This document shows positions 43,701-49,468 of a DNA stretch of 57,027 nucleotides, piece after piece. The translations under genes were made by a program, and so were the position numbers. How positions within the stretch are numbered: the stretch's first letter is position 1; each line of letters opens with the position of its first letter. The notes beneath the pieces are model-generated. The model saw only the letters and a program-made list of their open reading frames with translations, searched no databases and was not told the origin of the DNA. Origin of the DNA: Acidobacterium sp. (GTDB taxonomy: Bacteria > Acidobacteriota > Terriglobia > Terriglobales > Acidobacteriaceae); the NCBI GenBank assembly GCA_027315385.1, contig DAHUYD010000123.1, forward strand, positions 1-57,027, in the 5' to 3' direction.

Positions 43701-43882
43701 TTTGGGAGACAGGCATCGGCTCCGACGTGATGAAGCCGATCGCCGCGCCCATTGTAGGCGGCATGATCACCTCCGCAATTCACGTCCTGATCCTGGTTCC
43801 TGTCTTCTTCCTCCTGATGAAGCGTCGACAACTCCGCCGCGGACAAGTCGCTCACACACCGCAAGGCCCCACTACGCCATAG
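40721..43882 (+). CDS. cusA: Heavy-metal (HME) RND transporter, CusA-like
   Basis: A 1053-residue inner-membrane proton-driven exporter. It begins [27 protein letters not shown] and contains [37 protein letters not shown], the HME signature, with the TM4 proton-relay motif [21 protein letters not shown]. These place it with Cus/Czc/Sil pumps; methionines along the periplasmic domain favour Cu(I)/Ag(I), but Zn or Co cannot be excluded. The full set cusC-B-A plus the small Cys/His/Met-rich protein forms one operon under a CRP-like site. Confidence 0.95.
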   Translation: [1053 protein letters not shown]

Positions 43883-44088
43883 TCCGCACTCCCGCAGCGA
43901 TTCAAAACCAGCGATAAGGCGAACTGGGAGGTGGAGCGGTCTTCGCGTGGCTGTATAGTTTCCGCCGCCTCGTCACGCGATGGGAATGCCACATCGAGAA
44001 CTTCGTCGGCTTCGTCCACCTTGCCTGCCTCACATGCTGCTCAGACATCTATGAGGCCAGTTCCAGAGAGTTTGTTGCGGCCTGCTAC

Positions 44089-44117
44089 TTGACAGATAGG
44101 CCAAATAGAAAATACTA
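44089..44117 (+). promoter_or_regulatory. Sigma-70-like promoter for the first ArsR gene
   Basis: TTGACA (44089-44094), a 17-base spacer and ATACTA (44112-44117; AATACT with a 16-base spacer is equivalent). The -10 ends five bases before the ATG at 44123, so the transcript should be leaderless or nearly so, and an ArsR dimer bound here would autoregulate. Confidence 0.6.
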
Positions 44118-44122
44118 GGACT

Positions 44123-44416
44123 ATGGCAAACCGCAGCATGTTCACAAAGCAGGCCAAAGTTCTCAGGGTTCTGGCGCACGAGTCGCGGCTGATGATCGTC
44201 GACCGGCTGAGCCGCGGCGAATGTTCAGTGGGAGATCTCAGGGATATTATCGGCGGGGACCTGTCAACTATTTCAAAGCATCTTGCGCTGCTTCGTGCGC
44301 ACGGCATTGTGGAGGACCGGCGCGAAAGAACCACCGTGTACTACCGGCTGCTCACTCCATGCGTTTCGAACTTCTTTACTTGTGCAACACAGGTGTTGAA
44401 AGAGAGATCGAGATGA
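44123..44416 (+). CDS. ArsR-family transcriptional repressor (copy 1)
   Basis: A 97-residue winged-helix repressor. LRVLAHESRLMIVDRLSRGECSVGDL leads into the recognition helix DLSTISKHLALLRAHGIVEDRR, then the wing ERTTVYYRLLTPC. Cys34, Cys80 and Cys87 are placed as possible metal or sulfide/thiol sensors, Cys34 being in the same place as sensor Cys of ArsR-type repressors. It is 97 residues long, as is the copy at 45511, and the two are close paralogues. The nearest genes it could control are the ion channel or the cus operon. Confidence 0.88.
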   Translation: MANRSMFTKQAKVLRVLAHESRLMIVDRLSRGECSVGDLRDIIGGDLSTISKHLALLRAHGIVEDRRERTTVYYRLLTPCVSNFFTCATQVLKERSR

Positions 44417-44533
44417 AATCGATTGGGAGCGCGTTCTCGATCTCAGCCGCCCTCTGACGAGCTATCAGCAAGCATCATGTGCCCCCGCCGGGTACGCTGC
44501 CATGCACACGCAATCACGAAAAGAGACTGAGGA

Positions 44534-44549
44534 CGTGACAGCGATCACA
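44534..44549. promoter_or_regulatory. CRP/FNR-type palindrome upstream of the ion channel gene
   Basis: CGTGA-CAGCGA-TCACA, nine of ten consensus half-site positions. The 17 bases GTGACAGCGATCACAGA are nearly identical (15 of 17) to the site at 45441 onward. It lies about 93 bases before the channel ATG. Confidence 0.5.
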
Positions 44550-44579
44550 GACCGACAGCGTAGAAACATGACCATATGA

Positions 44580-44601
44580 CCCATCATGCGAGCATGATGG
44601 G
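44580..44601. promoter_or_regulatory. Perfect 9-bp inverted repeat in the ion channel leader
   Basis: CCCATCATG - CGAG - CATGATGGG. It lies 41 bases before the channel ATG, with no T-tail, so it is not a terminator. It could be an operator for the neighbouring ArsR protein or an mRNA hairpin. Confidence 0.4.
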
Positions 44602-44642
44602 ACCAGAAGACAGAGGGGCAGCGACGGAAGCGAAGCAGCACG

Positions 44643-45104
44643 ATGTTACGATCGATGATCGCCGCGATTGTTTTGGCTTTCCTGAGCGCCTTAATCCATG
44701 CGCTCGGCCTGCTGGGTTTGCTGTATTGGCAGACGCGTCAATGGCCGAAGATCGAATCGGACTTCCGCCCCCGGCGCAATCTGCCGGTGTTTCTGACGCT
44801 ATTCGGCGTCATTCTCGGGTTACATCTGGCCGAGGTTGGGCTCTGGGCCGGCTTTTACGCGTGGCACTGCCTGCCCACTTTTGAATCCAGCTTCTACTTT
44901 TCGGCTTCCTCGTATTCGACAGTTGGCTATGGAGACGTCATCCTATCGAAGCCCTGGCGGCTCATGGGGGTGATGGAGTCGATCACGGGCGTGCTGCTTC
45001 TCGGATGGTCTGCAGCCTTCTTCTTCACTGTCGTTTATCACCTGTTCGAGATTCGAGTCCGCCGCTGGCAGCAAAAGACGACTGAGCCCCGCGAGGATAA
45101 ATGA
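44643..45104 (+). CDS. Two-TM potassium-channel-like protein
   Basis: A 153-residue membrane protein. An N-terminal TM (about 3-27) is followed by the channel core: a second helix (FLTLFGVILGLHLAEVGLWAGFYAW), the P-loop SFYFSASSYSTVGYGDVILS with selectivity filter TVGYGD, and the last TM (GVMESITGVLLLGWSAAFFFTVVYHL). It has the Ion_trans_2 pattern with three or so helices and no RCK domain. It would let K+ move across the inner membrane. It sits between the two ArsR genes, downstream of a CRP-like site and a hairpin. Confidence 0.87.
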   Translation: MLRSMIAAIVLAFLSALIHALGLLGLLYWQTRQWPKIESDFRPRRNLPVFLTLFGVILGLHLAEVGLWAGFYAWHCLPTFESSFYFSASSYSTVGYGDVILSKPWRLMGVMESITGVLLLGWSAAFFFTVVYHLFEIRVRRWQQKTTEPREDK

Positions 45105-45177
45105 AGTAATTGTGTAACATCGCTCGCGGCGGGTCCGGCAATAGACATGTCAGAATGGCCACGCCGCCAACGATGGA

Positions 45178-45444
45178 ATGCCAAATGGGAAACTGGGGAC
45201 CGGATGGCGCCGAATGCCAGTCGAAATGGAAGTTGCCGATGTCGTGGTTCTTGATGGAGGGCCCGCTGGCTATGTCGCTGCCTTGACGGCGGCTCGACGT
45301 GGTGCGCGCGTCATTCTCATTGAGAAACAACGTCTGGGCGGACGTGCCTCAATCTTGGCTGCATTTCAAGCCATGATGGAAGCGGCACCTGGCTTCCGGG
45401 ACGCCGCTGTCCACGTGCCATCACGCTACAAACGAGACGTGTGA
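45178..45444 (+). pseudogene. N-terminal remnant of a flavin disulfide reductase (dihydrolipoamide dehydrogenase/MerA type)
   Basis: An 88-codon frame. Residues about 19-56 read ADVVVLDGGPAGYVAALTAARRGARVILIEKQRLGG, the FAD-binding GxGxxG region of lipoamide dehydrogenase/mercuric reductase (consensus GGGPAGYVAA...E..RLGGTC). After RLGGRA the similarity stops; the redox-active CxxxxC that should follow is absent, and the rest (ILAAFQAMMEAAPGF...) does not match. It is too short to be functional. Because the next operon uses lipoyl domains, a lost lipoamide dehydrogenase is suggestive. No ribosome-binding site is obvious. Confidence 0.65.
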
Positions 45445-45455
45445 CAATGATCACA
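45440..45455. promoter_or_regulatory. Perfect CRP-type palindrome before the ArsR-lipoyl/DGC operon
   Basis: TGTGA-CAATGA-TCACA, ten of ten consensus half-site positions. It ends 55 bases before the ATG of the second ArsR gene, a typical distance for activation. A CRP/FNR-family regulator is the obvious candidate binder. Confidence 0.6.
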
Positions 45456-45510
45456 GATGGCAGGTTGGGAACATGGCAAGATAGACAAGTACACACGGAC
45501 CAGGGAGACG

Positions 45511-45804
45511 ATGGAGCAACGCAACGCATTTTCGAAACAGGCCAGGATGCTCAAGGCTCTGGCACACGAGTCGCGCCTGATGATTGTGAACCGTCTGAGC
45601 CGCGGAGAGTGCTCTGTTGGGGACCTCCAGGAGATCGTTGGCGGTGACCTGTCGACGGTTTCAAAACATCTGGCGCTTTTGCGCGCGCACGGCATCGTCG
45701 AAGACCGGCGCGAGGGAACGACTGTCTACTACAGGCTGCTCACGCCCTGCGTGTGCAATCTTTTCACTTGCGCCACGCAGCTACTTAAAGAGAGATCGAG
45801 GTAA
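45511..45804 (+). CDS. ArsR-family transcriptional repressor (copy 2), first gene of the lipoyl/DGC operon
   Basis: A 97-residue close paralogue of the ArsR at 44123, with the same HESRLMIV, RGECSVGDL, DLSTVSKHLALLRAHGIVEDRR and TVYYRLLTPC blocks. It carries Cys34, Cys80, Cys82 and Cys87. Sulfane-sulfur-sensing ArsR proteins (SqrR/sHdrR group) also use Cys pairs; whether these correspond is inferred. The ATG follows AGGGAG with good spacing. The thioredoxin-like gene begins three bases after its stop, so it heads the operon and probably controls it. Confidence 0.9.
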   Translation: MEQRNAFSKQARMLKALAHESRLMIVNRLSRGECSVGDLQEIVGGDLSTVSKHLALLRAHGIVEDRREGTTVYYRLLTPCVCNLFTCATQLLKERSR

Positions 45805-45807
45805 ATC

Positions 45808-46056
45808 ATGAAAGTCCAGATATTGGGTACCGGCTGTAGCCGATGCAAGATCTTGGCGGCGAACGCAGAGAAAGCGGTTCAGGAGCTTGGGTTGGATGCG
45901 GAGATCGAGAAGGTCACCGGCATTCAGGACATCATGAAGTTCCAGATTCTGATGACCCCGGGATTGGCAATCGACGGCAAAGTCAGGTCCGCCGGCCGCA
46001 TCCCGTCGCCCGGCGAGATCAAGACCATGCTTCTTGAAACGGAGGCAGCTCAATGA
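45808..46056 (+). CDS. Small redox-active disulfide protein (mini-thioredoxin)
   Basis: An 82-residue thioredoxin-fold protein of the small redox disulfide type (TIGR00412-like). It begins MKVQILGTGCSRCKILAANAEKAVQELG with the active-site CxxC at Cys10/Cys13, then a cis-Pro region MTPGLAIDGKVRSAGRIPS. It would reduce or carry a disulfide or persulfide in the cytoplasm. It is followed with ATGA overlap by the HdrA-N-like gene, so it is part of the same redox pathway as the lipoyl and DGC proteins downstream. Confidence 0.9.
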   Translation: MKVQILGTGCSRCKILAANAEKAVQELGLDAEIEKVTGIQDIMKFQILMTPGLAIDGKVRSAGRIPSPGEIKTMLLETEAAQ

Positions 46057-46430
46057 GTGATCAACGACCAGGCCTGCTCATGTGTGTCTGCACGGGCAAG
46101 TGTCCGGGCTTCGAGAAGATGGACATCTGGGACTTCATCAACCGTGCCCGCGTAGAACTCCCCGTGGAGTATGGCGCGATTCATCCTCAGTTGTGCGAAG
46201 TCGATGGCGACCGCTTCCTTGGGGAGTTTCTTGAAGCCAAGCGTCCAGTCGTGATCGCCGCCTGCGCTCCCAACATGCAGAACAAAATGTTCCGCGACGC
46301 CTTCGCCGCAAAGGGAATGGACGTAAAGCGGGACATGGTGCCGATTGACATTCGCGATCTGACCACCGATGAGGCCATCGAGAAAGTCTCGGCAAAGCTG
46401 CGCGAGATGGAGGTGAAGAGCAATGTCTGA
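46053..46430 (+). CDS. Stand-alone HdrA N-terminal-like domain protein
   Basis: A 125-residue protein with Cys11, Cys13, Cys17, Cys48 and Cys71. The end VVIAACAPNMQNKMFRDAFAAKGMDVKRDMVPIDIRDL resembles the AACSPR-HE-TFR region of heterodisulfide reductase subunit A, and MCVCTGKCPGF may match the N-terminal C-x-C of HdrA. The flavin-binding domain of HdrA is missing, so this is only the N-terminal module, possibly an iron-sulfur or substrate-binding domain. It lies between the mini-thioredoxin and the ferredoxin with short overlaps. Confidence 0.7.
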   Translation: MSDQRPGLLMCVCTGKCPGFEKMDIWDFINRARVELPVEYGAIHPQLCEVDGDRFLGEFLEAKRPVVIAACAPNMQNKMFRDAFAAKGMDVKRDMVPIDIRDLTTDEAIEKVSAKLREMEVKSNV

Positions 46431-46710
46431 AACGACATTCATGAGCGTTCCCAGGGACAAGATCTCGTGGCATCCAACCATCGATTACGAGAAGTGCAAC
46501 TTCTGCATGGAATGCGCCACCTTCTGCCCACATCGCGTTTTCGAGCAGCGTGAGGGCGACCGCAGGCTGGTCGTAGCCAACCCGAACAACTGCGTGGTCT
46601 TTTGCCGCGCCTGCTCGAAGACCTGCGGGCCGGACGCGCTTTCATTTCCTGACAAGCAGGCCACCATCGCACAGATCAGGCAGATACGCGAGCAGGAGAG
46701 TGTGCAATGA
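46423..46710 (+). CDS. 2[4Fe-4S] ferredoxin-like protein
   Basis: A 95-residue protein with two clusters of cysteines: C25-x2-C28-x2-C31-x3-C35 (CNFCMECATFCP) and C57-x3-C61-x2-C64-x3-C68 (CVVFCRACSKTCGPDAL). The second differs from the standard CxxCxxCxxxC by one residue in the first gap. The HdrC-like role would be to pass electrons between the HdrA-like protein and a partner. It overlaps the upstream gene by eight bases and the downstream gene by ATGA. Confidence 0.9.
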   Translation: MSETTFMSVPRDKISWHPTIDYEKCNFCMECATFCPHRVFEQREGDRRLVVANPNNCVVFCRACSKTCGPDALSFPDKQATIAQIRQIREQESVQ

Positions 46711-47561
46711 ACAGCGCGATTCTATCCTGCACGGGACTCGATAAACCCGAGGGGTCTGTAGCGCGCGAGGTTGCGATCCGCATGGCCTCCTCCGCGAACA
46801 GCGAAATTATTTGCCCGGTACTGTTGAATCGCTCGCTGGCCCGCTACAAGAAGGTGTTGGCCGAAAATCCGCTGATCGTGGTTGACGGCTGCTCGACGCG
46901 CTGCGCCAGCAAGTTCGCGGAAAGCTTGGATCTGAAGATTGATCGCAAGGTTCTTGTTGCGGACGCGTCGAAATCTTCCGGGTTGACGCTGGAGCCAACG
47001 CTGAACCTGGGAGCGAATGGTCTGGCACTGGCACAAACCATCGTCGACGGTCTGGTGCAAAGTTTAACTGCCCCGGCTTCGACCACGCAGCCTGCCGCGC
47101 CGTCGACGGAATTTCCTCCGCCCGGAGAATACCTGGTCGTGACGCACGACAAGTTTGAATTCCGAATTCCCTCCACGGACTACTGGTTCAATGAAAACGA
47201 TGTCTGGGTACGGCCGCTGGGGGATGTGGCGCGCGTGGGAATCTCCGACTATATGCAGCAGAGCCTGACCGATATCAATTTTGTCGACGCGCCGGCAATG
47301 GATCTGGCGGTTGAGCAGTTCGGCGAGTTGGGCACGCTTGAATCTTCCAAGGCGGTGTTTGAAGTCGTGGCCCCGGTCGCAGGCACGGTCGTAGCCGTGA
47401 ATCCGGAAGTCCTTTCCAATCCCACCCTGATTAACGAAGACCCGTACGGGAAGGGATGGATTGTGGAAGCGAGGCTGGCTGATTGGAAGCAAGATGTTGA
47501 CCTATTGCTGGACGGATCTGCCTATGCAGCGGCTGTGAAGCATAAAGCAGAAGAAGCATGA
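46707..47561 (+). CDS. DGC domain fused to a GcvH-like lipoyl-binding domain
   Basis: A 284-residue two-domain protein. Residues 1-120 are a DGC-family (putative zinc-binding) domain with LSCTGLDKPEGSVAREV, Cys36 (IICP), and VDGCSTRCASK giving the D60-G61-C62 motif with Cys66. A Thr/Pro/Ala linker (121-140) leads to a GcvH-like lipoyl domain (141-284) with DVWVRPLGDVARVGISDYMQQSL, and ESSKAVFEVVAPVAG, in which Lys215 is the lipoylation site. This resembles lipoate-binding protein LbpA of the sHdr sulfur-oxidation system, here tethered to a DGC domain. I know of no described protein with this fusion. A lipoate ligase is encoded downstream. Confidence 0.88.
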   Translation: MNSAILSCTGLDKPEGSVAREVAIRMASSANSEIICPVLLNRSLARYKKVLAENPLIVVDGCSTRCASKFAESLDLKIDRKVLVADASKSSGLTLEPTLNLGANGLALAQTIVDGLVQSLTAPASTTQPAAPSTEFPPPGEYLVVTHDKFEFRIPSTDYWFNENDVWVRPLGDVARVGISDYMQQSLTDINFVDAPAMDLAVEQFGELGTLESSKAVFEVVAPVAGTVVAVNPEVLSNPTLINEDPYGKGWIVEARLADWKQDVDLLLDGSAYAAAVKHKAEEA

Positions 47562-47574
47562 GAGGAACGCAAGG

Positions 47575-48003
47575 ATGGCGCACAAATTGAGAGACGGAGA
47601 CGTATTGGTCATACCCTGCAGCGGGATCGGCAAGGTGCATGGGTTGATCGGCCGCGAGGCCACGTACATGGTGACAGATGAATTGGCCCCTGCGAACACA
47701 GCCACGCTCTGCCTGGCGCTGCTGGTCAAGGGTGATCCGGAGGCGGTAGAGGCAGTCAAGAGCCATCGCTGCATCACCATCGACGGCTGAGCGAAGGCCT
47801 GCGCCCAGAAGAATGTGGAGATTTCCGGCGGTCGCGTTGCAAGCGCAATTCAGGTAGCCGAGGCGTTTCGCAACTTCCGCGGAGCCAAGCCGGGCACTGC
47901 GACGGCGCTTACAGAGGACGGCTGGAAGATCACACAGGCGATTGCCGAGAGTATCACATGCGCGGCGGCAAACTTGCAGCACCAGGAGAGCGCGGCATTA
48001 TGA
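47575..48003 (+). CDS. DGC-domain protein with in-frame TGA at the motif Cys (candidate selenoprotein)
   Basis: Read through one TGA, the frame gives 142 residues with Cys15 (IPCSGIGK), Cys46 and Cys66, and a motif ITIDG-(TGA)-AKACAQ at codon 72 (47788-47790). The two paralogues have Cys there (VDGCSTRC, VDGCSKQC). The frame after the TGA continues for 71 codons as normal DGC sequence and ends at TGA 48001-48003, overlapping the next gene by ATGA as elsewhere in this operon. This argues for selenocysteine rather than decay. No clear SECIS hairpin is evident: at best a 3-bp stem (CCA/TGG) around GAAGAATG lies 15-28 bases after the TGA. A pseudogene or sequencing error is the alternative. Confidence 0.72.
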
Positions 48004-48698
48004 GCACGAACGCAGCTAAGGTCGGCATCATTTCATGCAGCGGTGAGGCGATTCCGGAAGGAACAATCTCGCGTCTGGCGACCCGCAGAGTACTGGAACT
48101 GCTGCGCCCGGATGCGACCGTCACGCTTTGCCTGCCATTGTTTTTGGCGGGCAACGAAGGCGAGCGAAACTTTGCCCGCACCCATCCGACCATTACAGTG
48201 GATGGCTGCTCGAAGCAATGCGCCAAGTGGGGCACCGAGAAACACAGTGGCCCGGTCAGCAGCGCTCTGGTTGTACCGGAGATTCTGGGAACCGCAACTA
48301 CCACGTGTCATCTTTCCTGCCGCGAGGTGTCGGAGACAGACCTCGAAGCAGTCTGGACCGTTTCCGAGCGCATCGCCGCCGAAGTGGATGCGGTCCTGGC
48401 AACATCGGTTCCGAGCGACACGGCGGCAGAGTCCAGCAAGGCGCAGTGCGCCTGTTCCAGTCCAGTTCCGGGAGGTACCCTCACGATCCGGGGAGCGAAA
48501 GTAGCGATTCCCGCACTGAACCTGATCTTTGAGCAATGTGTCGGGCGCGGCATCCCGACCGAAGACGGAGAAGACCGAGCGCTACTCGATGCGGTCAGAA
48601 TCTATTACGCTATCGCCCCCGAAGACGAGACGGAGTATCGAAGCGCATTGCATCAGGCGTATCAGGAGTTTCGAAGCGCCGCGAGCGTAGAGAAGTGA
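48000..48698 (+). CDS. DGC-domain protein with C-terminal helical module
   Basis: A 232-residue protein. The N-terminal DGC domain has Cys13 (IISCSGEAIPEGT), Cys44 and the motif VDGC-SKQC (D68, G69, C70, C74). A Ser/Ala linker with CACSS follows, then a C-terminal module of about 80 residues (RGAKVAIPALNLIFEQCVGRGIPTEDGEDRALLDAV...EYRSALHQAYQEF), mostly helical and unassigned. The ATG overlaps the stop of the TGA-containing gene and its own stop overlaps the ligase start (GTGA). It is the Cys-containing paralogue that shows what residue belongs at the TGA. Confidence 0.87.
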   Translation: MSTNAAKVGIISCSGEAIPEGTISRLATRRVLELLRPDATVTLCLPLFLAGNEGERNFARTHPTITVDGCSKQCAKWGTEKHSGPVSSALVVPEILGTATTTCHLSCREVSETDLEAVWTVSERIAAEVDAVLATSVPSDTAAESSKAQCACSSPVPGGTLTIRGAKVAIPALNLIFEQCVGRGIPTEDGEDRALLDAVRIYYAIAPEDETEYRSALHQAYQEFRSAASVEK

Positions 48699-49456
48699 TC
48701 GACGTCCTCTGTTGTTCGGCTCCGAAGGTTGCCGGCAACCTCGCCCTCGATGTGGAGTTAGCGAAGTCGGCGCATGAAACAGGGCGACATCTCGTCCGCT
48801 TCTGGTGGGGCGACGGACCTGCGGTCGTGATGGGATCGAGCGAGCAGGCCGAAGATGTTGTCGACGCATCCGCCTGCGGAGCGCTTGGCGTTGCGGTTCT
48901 TAAGCGATGCAGCGGAGGAGGCACGGTACTCCAGACCAGCGGAGTGCTGAACTACTCGCTGATCACGCCGGCGCCAGGCGATCTCAACATGGGAGCCTCC
49001 TTCCGGCAGGGTACAAATCTGATCTGCGCGATTCTTGCCCGCCTTGGGGTAACAGGTGTACCGCAGGGCTACTCGGATGTGACCGTTGGAAATCGGAAGA
49101 TCTCGGGCAACGCGCAGGCTCGGCGATGGAGGGCGCTGCTTGTGCATGGCACGCTGCTGGTGGATTTTGATTTTGAACTCGCGGAGAAGGTTCTACTTCA
49201 CCCGCCGCGCGAGCCTGAGTATCGCCGGCGACGGAGTCATCGCGAGTTTCTCGTCACCTTGCATGCGCTTGGCATTCATGCAAACCGCGCTCAGATAGAA
49301 ACCGCGGCTATCGAAGCGGCGCGCGACATGTTCGCGCCAGAAGATGTACTGCACGGTTGTCTCGCGCCTCCTTGTGGCGCATCGGGATTTCTGTCTCTGT
49401 GTCCCGTTGCGCTGACTGCCGAAAGATTCCCTCTGGCAAAAGCTCAGGCGGATTAG
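48695..49456 (+). CDS. Lipoate-protein ligase family protein (LplA-like)
   Basis: A 253-residue protein of the biotin/lipoate ligase fold: WWGDGPAVVMGSSEQAEDVV, the RCSGGGTVLQTSGVLNYSLI block (family RRxSGGGxVxHDxGNL), the active-site Lys region VTVGNRKISGNAQARRWRALLVHGTLLVDFDFE. It should attach lipoate (or octanoate) to the lipoyl lysine, most obviously Lys215 of the DGC-GcvH fusion in the same operon. The GTG at 48695 overlaps the previous stop. The C-terminal domain ends in CGASGFLSLCP. Confidence 0.9.
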   Translation: MIDVLCCSAPKVAGNLALDVELAKSAHETGRHLVRFWWGDGPAVVMGSSEQAEDVVDASACGALGVAVLKRCSGGGTVLQTSGVLNYSLITPAPGDLNMGASFRQGTNLICAILARLGVTGVPQGYSDVTVGNRKISGNAQARRWRALLVHGTLLVDFDFELAEKVLLHPPREPEYRRRRSHREFLVTLHALGIHANRAQIETAAIEAARDMFAPEDVLHGCLAPPCGASGFLSLCPVALTAERFPLAKAQAD

Positions 49457-49468
49457 GGGAAGAAGTAA

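Noticed and set aside
40673..43864. A very long open frame antisense to cusA
   Set aside because: It mirrors the codon periodicity of a GC-rich gene on the other strand, is rich in Asp, Gly, His and Arg without any domain, and cusA itself is unmistakable.
44576..44884. A 102-residue frame overlapping the ion channel gene start
   Set aside because: Out of frame with the channel, which has an intact TVGYGD filter; the ATG lies in the leader next to the hairpin and has no ribosome-binding site.
47575..47790. Reading the gene as a 71-residue truncated protein ending at the TGA
   Set aside because: The following frame is clearly the second half of the same DGC domain and ends in an ATGA overlap; truncation at exactly the motif Cys is less likely than recoding, though not excluded.
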